Shown here: positions 57,101 to 64,000 of the stretch, piece after piece
Position numbering within the stretch: position 1 is the stretch's first letter
Layout of the letters: each line of letters begins with the position of its first letter
NCBI GenBank assembly: GCA_029204225.1
Contig: CM055113.1
Coordinates: forward strand, 34,626,557 to 34,690,556
Source of the DNA: Diphasiastrum complanatum
Lineage: Eukaryota; Streptophyta; Lycopodiopsida; Lycopodiales; Lycopodiaceae
Direction: 5' to 3'
Length of the DNA stretch: 64,000 nt
Position numbers and translations under genes: made by a program
The notes under the pieces: generated by a model
Told to the model about the DNA's origin: nothing
Database searches by the model: none
What the model saw: only the letters and a program-made list of their open reading frames with translations

Positions 57101-59595
57101 TATGTTCAAAGGTGTGAACAATGCCAAGTTAATAAAGCGGAAAGACTCAAAGCAGCTGGTTTGTTGCCATTGGAAATTCCCAACAAGAAGTGGGAAAGTA
57201 TTTTCATGGATTTTGTGGTCAAACTTCCCAAGTCTGGGAAGGGTCATGATGCCATTTGGGTAGTAGTTGACAGGCTTACCAAAATGGCGCAATTAACAAA
57301 ATCTATTGTCAAAGCTTCTGAACTTGCTCAACTCTTCGTTGAGAAGTTGTTCAGGTTGTATGGTTTGCCGAACGATATTGTTAGTGATCGTGATTCCAAG
57401 CTCACTGGCAAGTTCTGGCAGGCAGTCTTTGAGAGACTGGAAACTACCTTAAGTCTTTCGTCTACGGATCACCCAGAAACCAATGGTCAAATCGAACGTG
57501 TCAACCAATCGATGGAAGGTATGCTTCGCTATTATGCTCTTGTATGGCTTTTAGCCTCGTTCCCCTATCTCCGTTGGACTCAAAGGTCTCAAGGTGCAAG
57601 CTGCAACTAATTTCTTGCATGGTATGTAGGAAATGTTGCAGGTGGCTAGGGAAAGCATTAGAACGACTCAAGATCAAGCACAATTCTATGCTAACCAAAG
57701 TTGCTCTCCTCGAGAATTTGAGACCAATGATTGGGTGTATCTTAGAATCCCAAAGGATTTTAAGACACTTCGAACGGGGAAATGTCCGAAGTTATCTCCA
57801 CGTTATAGCGGTCCTTTCAAGGTTGTTAACAAGATTGGTAGGACTGCGTATCGACTAGAACTCCCTGTTGGAACTAATGTCCATCATGCATTCCATGTTA
57901 GTCGTTTAAAGGAACGACTTGGTGGAAAGGATAACCTATGATTTAGTGTTATTGGAGGATTTGACTGCTTTTGTACCCCATGAACCAGACAAGATCATGG
58001 ATACTCGACGTCATCAACTGAGAAATCGTTTGATTTCTGAACATGTGATTCGTTGGAAAGGTAAGTCAGATGATGAGGACATCTGGGAGAAGGAAGACGA
58101 TTTGAGACTTAGATTCCCTGGTTTTTTCCCATAGAAGGAGGTTTTTATGGGGCAGGGAATGTTATGTACCATATCGGTACGCCCTTCAGTGATGGCCTCG
58201 CAAGGGGCATGATGCAGGTCGGCGTTATCGACATGTTTTGGTGCCACGCGTCACCATCCTAGGTGGTCACGTATCGTCGGCAGGACCGTGCTTGATGGGA
58301 CACACTATGTTATGCCTATATAGTGGTGGGGCTTTCCTTTTGCCATTCACTCAGTCTACGTAGGAGTTGGTTGGTTCTACACTCAATTTTATTGACTCTA
58401 AATTGTTGCAAAAGCTAAAGCTGGAAACAAAGCTAAGTGACCACCATTATGTGGTGAAACTAGCCATGAGCAAAAAGCTAAGTGTGAGACCGGATAGTTC
58501 CACATCTACCTTTGCAAATTCAAGCCTATAAGGATAAATTGGACTTTCATATTATGAATTTGGACAAAGTAGATGTAATTTTTGGGAGAGAATGGTTTTA
58601 TGTGCATAGCAAGTCATTAAAAAAAGACTATGACACTCATAGTTTATCTTTCATGCACAATGACTCTTTAGTAGAACTTAATGGAAATGTCGATATTTTT
58701 TCCTTGTATTCTAGGGAGTGGCTATGTTGTACACGATATTCATAAGTCCTATTATTTTGCCACTTCGCAGTACCATCTCTGAAGATTGCTGGATGGGAAA
58801 CTCAATCAGGAGAACCAGGCTCAATCATATTGCACATGAATGAGGTGGAGAAAGGAGCGAGCAATGGACATGATATCCTCCTGAGTCTTACATATGAGAA
58901 GTTTCATCTACTTTTAAAAGGTTTTATTTGTTCTAGAGCTACCTCATCTTCAAGTTATAGTACCTGGGTTCATATTTTTGGAAGAGCTCGCCAACTATGG
59001 CTAATAACTTTGGAATGCTTGGAGGATAATTTTTGCTCAGTTCTACCTCTTTTGCTTGCATGGCACAGAATTAAAAATAGCAAGGTCGCTGATGGAAGAC
59101 GTTTCATGACTAAAACGATTGATCTATGTTCGAACTTTGAAGATTAGAAATGGTATGTACTTATCTCGTAACTCATTTTTTATCTGAGTATAGTAAAAGA
59201 TAAATATGGTGTGTACTCATCTTTGTTGCAAGTTAATATATTCACTTGAGTCTTTAAAGTTTTAGCCCTTCAAATGTCTATTATTGGCAGATGTTTCACC
59301 TTACTATCTTGATATGGGAAGTCACAATCACAAAGTAAACATTAAGTCTGGGGAACTTTTAAAAAATCTATTTAGAATGCATATTTGATCACCCAGCCTT
59401 GTAGAGATCCTTCAGTAGCTCCTAAAGTACAGATTTTCTGATATGGAATGCAAACTTGTTTTCTCTTTCAGTAGTGAAGAAAAATTCGACACCAAGTTTT
59501 CAACAAAAAGCTATCTTTTACCAAGTTCCAAGATCTTTTGCAAAGGATTAATCCTTCGCTTGACAAGAGAGCAGGTGCAATGATGCAGATTTAAG
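39086..59595 (+). CDS. COMMD4: COMMD4-like COMM-domain protein, seven exons over 20.5 kb
   Basis: Exons 39086-39160, 43418-43483, 43669-43708, 48591-48710, 49002-49082, 58771-58920, 59534-59595 join in phase through AG/GT sites into 594 bases: 197 residues plus TAA. Animal COMMD4 is about 199. Start [20 protein letters not shown] and SSVQIKVL are family-typical. [20 protein letters not shown] is the signature of the helical N-terminal domain. A COMM domain follows, with the conserved Trp in SLKIAGWE and [13 protein letters not shown] near the C-terminus. COMMD proteins form the Commander/CCC trafficking complex in animals; the plant role is inferred. Introns 3 and 5 are swollen by retroelements. 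No lesion was seen in any exon. The last exon is the least certain. Confidence 0.9.
39161..43417 (+). other. COMMD4 intron 1
   Basis: 4.26 kb, no recognised transposon genes. Contains the 160-bp tandem repeat at 39527-39806 and a short palindrome GGTTGCCATGCAATTGGCAACC-like near 41770. Otherwise nothing identified. Confidence 0.7.
39527..39806. repeat. Two tandem copies of a 160-bp unit
   Basis: TGAACCATAGCCTGACAA recurs at 39562 and 39722. Units share GTTGATGAAATCTTTTTAG and the following 70 bases. A shorter AGTCAGGAGTC block is also repeated between them. Confidence 0.85.
43418..43483 (+). CDS. COMMD4: COMMD4 exon 2
   Basis: Acceptor TTTTGTAG, 22 codons ([20 protein letters not shown]), donor GTAAGT. 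Confidence 0.9.
43669..43708 (+). CDS. COMMD4: COMMD4 exon 3
   Basis: Acceptor TATTGCAG, 40 bases ([13 protein letters not shown] plus one base), donor GTAGGG. Phase one, as required by exon 4. Confidence 0.9.
44150..46800 (+). pseudogene. Copia H in COMMD4 intron 3, internally deleted
   Basis: Two knuckles in tandem ([11 protein letters not shown] with its first Cys shortly before, and [14 protein letters not shown]) at 44282-44400. Protease [10 protein letters not shown] near 44567. Then a jump into the integrase core ([14 protein letters not shown] near 44798, [15 protein letters not shown]). Integrase C-terminal part with stops; RT pieces 45640-46030 ([34 protein letters not shown]); RT end 46169-46560 ([30 protein letters not shown]); RNase H scraps to 46790 ([20 protein letters not shown]). 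No 5' LTR found. A different copia lineage from A-E. Confidence 0.85.
46907..47400 (+). repeat. Possible 3' LTR of copia H
   Basis: TGTTAGGACGTGCCTAACCC starts after the purine-rich GGAAGAG. TATAAAAC is near 47011. The right end is uncertain and no partner LTR is visible. Confidence 0.4.
47401..48590 (+). other. Rest of COMMD4 intron 3
   Basis: A TTTCGCTTCGTTTCG-type simple repeat lies at 47515-47570. Otherwise AT-rich with no gene recognised. Confidence 0.5.
48591..48710 (+). CDS. COMMD4: COMMD4 exon 4
   Basis: Acceptor TTGCTTTAG. Encodes [20 protein letters not shown] and the [10 protein letters not shown] signature. Donor GTGACT at 48711. 120 bases, phases 1 and 1. Confidence 0.92.
49002..49082 (+). 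CDS. COMMD4: COMMD4 exon 5
   Basis: Acceptor TTGTACAG, 81 bases ([20 protein letters not shown]), donor GTGATG at 49083. Confidence 0.92.
49083..49983 (+). other. COMMD4 intron 5, unassigned left part
   Basis: No gene seen. A GGCATAGTGG motif is repeated at 49780 and 49808. Confidence 0.5.
49984..51604 (-). pseudogene. Copia I, minus strand, gag end to integrase
   Basis: 51604-51354: gag end with Lys-rich tail ([20 protein letters not shown]), damaged knuckle near 51330. 51278-50640: protease [17 protein letters not shown], the [16 protein letters not shown] block and pre-integrase [13 protein letters not shown]; frame lost near CERLCLRQ. 50680-50294: [15 protein letters not shown] and [10 protein letters not shown]; then 50270-49995: [33 protein letters not shown]. 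Truncated before RT, and on the other side abutting gypsy K at 51605. Lies antisense in the COMMD4 intron. Confidence 0.85.
51605..52520 (+). pseudogene. Gypsy K fragment: RT C-terminus and RNase H
   Basis: Starts abruptly inside the RT active-site block ([20 protein letters not shown]). Continues through [16 protein letters not shown] and [20 protein letters not shown], a stop at about 52002, then the RNase H region ([40 protein letters not shown]) and [10 protein letters not shown] with a stop at 52430. The sister region in gypsy L is 55840-56740. Confidence 0.88.
52521..53021. other. Poly-G tract and gypsy leader/gag scrap
   Basis: G13-A-G7 at 52530-52550. Then sequence with a short open start at 52728 ([20 protein letters not shown]) that resembles the gypsy L gag N-terminus and stops at 52854. 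Confidence 0.45.
53022..53340 (+). repeat. 5' LTR of gypsy L
   Basis: 319 bases, TG...CA. Contains an 18-base near-palindrome TACCATATCGGTA and a CTCGCAAGGGGCATGA block shared with 58160. Confidence 0.65.
53341..54703 (+). other. Gypsy L leader with two long G-runs
   Basis: G11 at 53901-53911 and G12 at 54019-54030, each followed by TTGTAC. Poly-A near 53780. No coding region recognised. Confidence 0.5.
54704..55120 (+). pseudogene. Gypsy L gag fragment
   Basis: ATG 54704, coiled-coil-like N-terminus ([20 protein letters not shown]), [13 protein letters not shown], stop at 54956, then [20 protein letters not shown] continuing in frame. No knuckle seen before the jump to pol. Confidence 0.7.
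55172..56850 (+). pseudogene. Gypsy L reverse transcriptase and RNase H with deletion
   Basis: 55400-55790: RT N-terminal part ([51 protein letters not shown]). A short deletion and stop follow at about 55792. 55800 onward: [12 protein letters not shown], then [20 protein letters not shown] (active site reads LDD) and [12 protein letters not shown]. RNase [52 protein letters not shown] stop at 56696, then [11 protein letters not shown]. Lys-rich insert [15 protein letters not shown] near 56225. Confidence 0.88.
56867..57610 (+). pseudogene. Gypsy L integrase
   Basis: HHCC zinc domain ([26 protein letters not shown]), core [13 protein letters not shown] with the first Asp, [13 protein letters not shown] with the second, [13 protein letters not shown] with the Glu. 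The frame is lost near 57540-57610 in the region before the C-terminal domain. Confidence 0.88.
57633..58134 (+). pseudogene. Gypsy L integrase C-terminus with chromodomain-like end
   Basis: 57633-57941: [11 protein letters not shown]-type block and an SH3-like region ([45 protein letters not shown]). A frameshift near 57935 leads to 57940-58134: [38 protein letters not shown], chromodomain-like (Trp-Lys-Gly, later Trp-Glu). Chromodomains steer integration to marked chromatin in chromoviruses. Confidence 0.8.
58160..58381 (+). repeat. 3' LTR (partial) of gypsy L
   Basis: Starts TGTTATGTACC. TATATAGTGG near 58317 is a likely TATA box. The right limit is uncertain because it runs into a protease fragment. 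Confidence 0.55.
58378..58745 (+). pseudogene. Gypsy protease-region fragment
   Basis: Reads [32 protein letters not shown], then in a second frame [38 protein letters not shown]. The usual ATHNFIS-type block at the protease end. It sits after the 3' LTR, so it belongs to another copy or was rearranged. It ends 25 bases before COMMD4 exon 6. Confidence 0.7.
58771..58920 (+). CDS. COMMD4: COMMD4 exon 6 (COMM domain)
   Basis: Acceptor CACTTCGCAG, 150 bases, phases 1 and 1, donor GTTTTA at 58921. Encodes [20 protein letters not shown] and [13 protein letters not shown]. The conserved COMM Trp and C-terminal helix start are present. Confidence 0.85.
59534..59595 (+). CDS. COMMD4: COMMD4 exon 7, probable
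   Basis: Acceptor AGTTCCAAG, weak. Phase fits: completes [20 protein letters not shown] then Ile and TAA. Total length 197 agrees with the family. An alternative is read-through of exon 6 into the intron. Confidence 0.65.
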
Positions 59596-61463
59596 AAGGT
59601 ATTTCACATTTTTGTGACTCATTTTATCATAACAGCTTAAATTTAAGTCTATAATTTGCTATCCTGAAATTGAGTTTGTGACAAGATGTTTCATCCCAGT
59701 TTCTATACAGGATCTTCTGTGTGTGGATTTTGTAGATAGTATCTAGAACACGTGTTCCATAATGCACATTGGATTGATGAGTGCACACGTTTAGATTTTG
59801 TGCTTCAATCAGTTCAGGAGTAAGCATCTCACACTAACTTACACATACTTTTTGCTTCTCAGATATTTAATCTGATTCAACAAGACACAGGATTTGATTC
59901 GCTTTGTAAGTTCCCACGCTAAAATTTGTAATGCATGTAAGCAAGGACCGAGCTTCATTCACTCTAGAAGCACAACTTTAGAGGCTATTGACTTCTCAGA
60001 AGTAGTCACTGCATTAAATAGCTTCTCAATATTTTATCAAGCTTATTGTCTATAGAAAGTTTCATTTATGCTTTGTGCTTGCAATTACCTTTGGACTTAA
60101 GCCTATTTCTCTGTATGATGCTTTGCAGCTCAAGTTTTAAGGATCTTGTCTGCACGATTACTTTATCTGCTATCTTGGCAGGGTTTGTTTTCCAAATGCA
60201 CTTGGAATGGATTGCCTAGGAAACTTTTAAAAATTGCTTTTGTTTTTGCGAGTTCTTAAGGTTAGCTTAACCCCATGACCTATTTGCAAGTACAAAAATT
60301 TAATGTTCTCTCCCAAGTCGTGAGGTCGCATTGGCAAACTAGACTTTGTAAGAGCCAAGTTTCGGTAGTTTTAGAGTGACGCTTCAACAAATAATCACTT
60401 GTAGAACTTATGAAAAAATATAATTTTTTTAAAGGCAACCAATCACTGTTAAAGCATCCAAAGGATTCTGTACATTTCGTAAGGATGCTGAAAGATTGGG
60501 AACCATGAATGTCTTATTTAAGCCACATAGGTCATATGATTGCAAATGATACAAGTGTGAATCAAATCTCTTTGTTAGATTCCTGTGCTTAATGCTATTT
60601 TTTTCAATTATAAGTAGTGTTGTAAATATCCATTTGATCCTCATTTCTAAGCTGAGCTGTCTTTTGAGCGCAGTGCTCTGTTTGCATTTGTGTTTTGAAA
60701 TGTTTCTGATATTTTACTATGTTGTGATGTAGAAGGTGGTCTGCAATGCATTTTTGTTTTGTTTTTAGGATTGTGTGTGTGTGTGTCACACTCTGGGTTT
60801 GCCCATGCCTATGTGTATGGGTGATGCAGCTTGTGCATGTTTCTCTACCTTCAGGTGGACATCCAATCCCTCATCCCCAACACCTATCTTTATCTTCTCC
60901 CCAAAGCCATCTCTCACACAGTCCATATGTGTAACCTCCTCTTGGTCATCTCCCTCCTCTGCCTCATAACCACCTGATCTCCTACATCCTCTCTCTTTGT
61001 CCTATTCATAGACCTCGTGGTCCTATGTTATCTCATATCCTCTTGTGCTATATCATAAAGCGTTGCAAATATCTCATGATATACATCAGCCTAGTGCGTG
61101 CATAGTTGTTGCGGTGTTGGAAGTAAGAGCATAGTTATTGGGGTTCACCTGTGCTGGATGGCCATCGTGCTCTCTGTGTCTCACTAGGTTCAGGTTGGTG
61201 GTGCAATTCTTCAACTATTCACTGCCTAGCAGAAAGTTTGTTACATCTCTTTGTGTATAAGAGACCATGTATTCCAATTACGCTCAAAGTCTGAAGTAGA
61301 GCAATTTTGCACCTAATTTGGGTGACAAATGCAGCTCGATCAAGGTCTGTAGAATAATAAATGCAAATGATGTAGAAGTCATAGGTTACTATGACCCAAA
61401 AGGTCGAGATCTTTGTAACCATGGTCATTTATATTTTAGGCCCAAGTTAGTATGAAACTAACT
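59596..61463. other. Intergenic, nothing recognised
   Basis: AT-rich downstream flank of COMMD4 with a (TG)n run at about 60771-60787. No coding or transposon signal that I can support. Confidence 0.5.
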
Positions 61464-61784
61464 TGTAGGGACTCGTGGGTCCACAAGGGGCCTATACATG
61501 TGAATTAAGTACCTAACTTGTTATTTGGGGTACTTAATTATTTTATGTAACTTATGGTAGCTAGATAGCCATTAGTCAAGTTATTGGACAGCCGACAGTC
61601 ATGAAGGTGCCATCTTGGACTACTTATATGTAGCCATTCATTTGTACGAGACACACTTTTGTTAAGCAATCTACTGTTCATATTGGCTGTCCACAAGTTT
61701 CTACAAGAGGGTCATCTAACCATCTCTCTTTTCTCTTTGAGAATACTTTGTGTTAATGAATAGTCTTGATTCTGGATTCCTACA

Positions 61785-62420
61785 TGGTATCAGAGCCATT
61801 TTTCAGAATTGATTGGTTGCTGGAGGGCACCCAATAGGCAGCCACATTTCTCCTCTTTTGGTTCATAAAATGAGAATTTTTCTGATTTTTGTGGAGAGAG
61901 AACTGTTCGGCTCCTCCTTGTTTTTTGTGCAGGAAATTGCAGGGAAAAGCTTGGAACCTCCACTCATTTGGGAGCCAGCAGTAGGGTGCCCATGCTCAAC
62001 TAGTTTTCATGTGATTGAAATCAGATTACATGCTTTAAATTTCAGATTTTCTTCTCGGAGGAGGGCGCCCATCTACCTTGAAGACAAATGTGTTTTTGAC
62101 ACATTTTTAGTGGCTGAAATTTTTTTGTTTTTGAGCCTGGAAGAAGGTCCTACCATCTGCTCCATTAGCACATTGAGTGCACACCATTTTACCACAAAAG
62201 TTTTGGTTGTGGTTTTGGCTTCATTGGAAGCCTGCATATTAGTTAGTATTCTGTTATTTCAGCATAATACAACCACCTATATCTTCTTATGAATGAGCTA
62301 TTGCATGTGGTGTATTGCAATCTATAGTGCTCAGTAATTCAGCTTTGATCTTGCTGATTTTTTAGTAGATTTTGGCTTGGAATATGTTTTTCCCATCTAC
62401 TATTAGCTGAATTTTTAGAA
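61785..62420 (+). other. Copia J primer-binding site and leader
   Basis: Primer site as above. A 160-codon open frame at 61813-62292 lies in the leader but has no retroelement motif and is probably chance. Confidence 0.7.
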
Positions 62421-64000
62421 ATGGCTAAAGAATCTGAATCTATAGGTTCTTTGTTCAATGAAGATAGGTTGGATGGAACTCATTTCTTCTTGTGGTGCTA
62501 CATGATCAAAAACCTCCTTATTGCTAAAGGTTTTTTTGAAGTTGTAAGTGATGATGAAGAGAGGCCACCTAGTTTGGCACCTACTACACCGTCAAGAGCT
62601 ACTTCTTCAACATATGTGGAGGTGCCTTCCAAAGAACAGAAGAAGTGGGATCGACGTGACGCACAAGCACATTCGGTCATAGCGCTATCCGTGAAGAGAT
62701 CAATCCTACCTCACATTCGATCATGCAAGACTTCCAAGAGTGCTTCGGAAGTACTTGCCAAAATGTTCCAAGTGAAGAATATGGCGAAAGTGCTTTTTCT
62801 ACGTAATCAACTCTTAACATTGAAGATGCAAGAGGGTGATACGCTTTCAAATCACTTAATGAAGATCAAGGATCTTCGTGAAGAGCTTCTTAGCATTGAC
62901 GAAATTGTCGAGAACTCTCAATTTGTTTCAATTACTCTTCATTCACTTCCTCATTCCTATCTTCCATTTGTGTCTACTTTAAGCATATCTCTTAGGGGAC
63001 AACAAATCTCCTTTGAAGAGCTTGTTGGCTTACTTCTCCAAGAAGAGCAAACAAGGATTAATTTTGATGAACAAGAAGATTAAGCCTTCTTCACCAAAGG
63101 CAAAGGCAAGGGCAAGTGGAAAGGTAAGCCTTCTTCTTCCAAGGATCAAAAATCCAAGGAAGGCCAAGATCAATGATCCAAAAAGAAGGGTAAGTGCCAT
63201 TATTGTAAAAAGTTTGGGCACCACATAAAGGAATGTAAGAAGAAGCTTACTAAGGATAAAGAAAAAGGTATCAATACAGCCATGATTTCATTAGAACATT
63301 AAAAGGAGGATGATTCTTTCAATGGTGATTTTGCTTTTGTCACTAACAATCTCATTTCTAATCAAAATGAGATTTTCACCACTTCTCGACTTGCTGGTTT
63401 TTCAGCAGAAAATAGCACTACTTCAGCTTTGCAGGTTGCTGTTTTTTCTTCCATTGATTGGGTGATTGATAGCGGAGCTACACGCCATATGACTCACCAT
63501 AGAGACGTCTTCACAAAGCTTATGAAAATCAAAGATGGAAGCAAGGTTCAAGGTGTTGACAAGACCTCCTATCCAATTGAAGGCATTGGATCTATACCCC
63601 TCATTCTTCCCAATGGAGAAGAAAAGTACATTCGAAATGTACTTTATGTTCCTAAGATTAAGAAAAATCTCATTTCGGTCTCTACAATCATGAATCAAGG
63701 ATTGATTGTAGAATTTAAAGAAGACAAATGTCTTATAAAAGACCCAAAGAGATCACTTTTAATTGTTGCTTCGGGAACATTGCGAGGAGGTTTGTTTTTG
63801 TTGGATATTTATGAACCTAAAGCTTTGACATCCTTTGGTCTTGTTGCTACTAATTCACATGCATTGGAATTGGCTAAACTATGGCATGCGAGGTACGGGC
63901 ACCTCAATTTTGGAAGTTTGAATATGTTGAAGAAATCCAACATGGTGGAAGGTATTCCAAATATGGAGCATCTCGAAGGACATGTATGCGAAGGATGCAT
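62421..64000 (+). pseudogene. Copia J gag-protease-pre-integrase with three stop codons in frame
   Basis: One reading frame from ATG 62421 to the window edge, interrupted only by TAA 63081-63083, TGA 63174-63176 and TAA 63300-63302. Gag: LDGTHFFLWCYMIKNLLIAK, LPHSYLPFVSTLS, FEELVGLLLQEEQ. Knuckle CHYCKKFGHHIKEC near 63198. Protease DWVIDSGATRHMTHHRDVF near 63455. IRNVLYVPKIKKNLISVST near 63635; pre-integrase LWHARYGHLNFGSLNMLKKS near 63880 and CEGC at the edge. No frameshift seen. A lineage distinct from A-E. Confidence 0.88.

Larger units (their letters stand above)
53022..58381 (+). mobile_element. Gypsy element L (chromodomain-type), decayed
   Basis: 5' LTR-like 53022-53340 (TGTTACGTACC to TTGTAACA) followed by TTTGGTATCAGGATTCAGAG. 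The 3' LTR begins at 58160 (TGTTATGTACC) after GGGGCAGGGAA. Order gag, RT, RNase H, integrase, chromodomain-like C-terminus fits a gypsy chromovirus. Protease is not found in place. The two LTR starts agree for only about 60 bases, then differ. Lies in COMMD4 intron 5 in sense orientation. Confidence 0.8.
61464..64000 (+). mobile_element. 5' part of copia J, running off the window
   Basis: Probable LTR 61464-61784 (TGTAGGGACTC to TTCCTACA), primer site TGGTATCAGAGCC at 61785-61797, leader 61798-62420, gag-pol from 62421. The left LTR limit is a best guess, and no second LTR is in the window. Confidence 0.75.

Noticed and set aside
58830-59147. The 105-codon open frame read straight through COMMD4 exon 6 as its own gene
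   Set aside because: Family-like sequence stops at the GTTTTA donor (58921); the downstream part is unrelated Ser-rich sequence, so splicing to 59534 is preferred.
61813-62292. A 159-codon open frame in the copia J leader
   Set aside because: No retroelement motif, sits between primer site and gag ATG; treated as chance.
1-64000. CRISPR arrays, tRNA and rRNA genes
   Set aside because: None seen; the plant nuclear context also makes CRISPR implausible. A tRNA scan was not possible by eye, so a degraded tRNA could have been missed.

Overview
The window reads as nuclear DNA of a land plant with a large, transposon-rich genome. Evidence: plant-type Ty1/copia elements with a TGGTATCAGAGC-type primer-binding site, a Ty3/gypsy element with a chromodomain-like C-terminus, GT-AG introns of 4-10 kb, and a single-copy host gene (COMMD4-like) split into seven short exons over 20.5 kb. 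The species cannot be told from the sequence. A seed-free plant or gymnosperm is a guess from intron size only. || Layout. 1-1322: decayed copia pol. 1323-14900: locus copy A of a duplicated gene pair, namely an unrecognised plus-strand gene X and a convergent minus-strand gene whose exons encode a histone H3-like fold, a basic linker and a Ulp1/C48-like cysteine peptidase. Copy A is cut by two copia elements: A (3214-7407, a deletion derivative) and B (7557-13417, intact 1316-codon frame, LTRs with no difference found by eye). 14985-16034: tandem repeats and an AT-rich hairpin element with a CACTA-type end. 16035-26148: further copia material; element C (19097-25397) is nested in minus-strand copia D. 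26149-29163: locus copy B of the same gene pair. It lacks elements A and B, so it records both empty sites, and it is truncated by copia E (29164-33144). 33145-38490: copia fragments. 39086-59595: the COMMD4-like gene; intron 3 holds copia H, and intron 5 holds copia I, gypsy K and gypsy L. 61464-64000: 5' end of copia J. || Biology. The only gene here that looks alive at host level is COMMD4-like: all seven exons join in phase to a 197-residue protein. The most unusual item is the H3-Ulp1 fusion. The H3 C-terminus, the linker and the start of the peptidase lie in one open frame (13860-14533). Both copies carry inactivating lesions, but different ones, so a working parent probably exists elsewhere. 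Element B looks recently mobile; A and E look like non-autonomous relatives that kept termini but lost most of pol.
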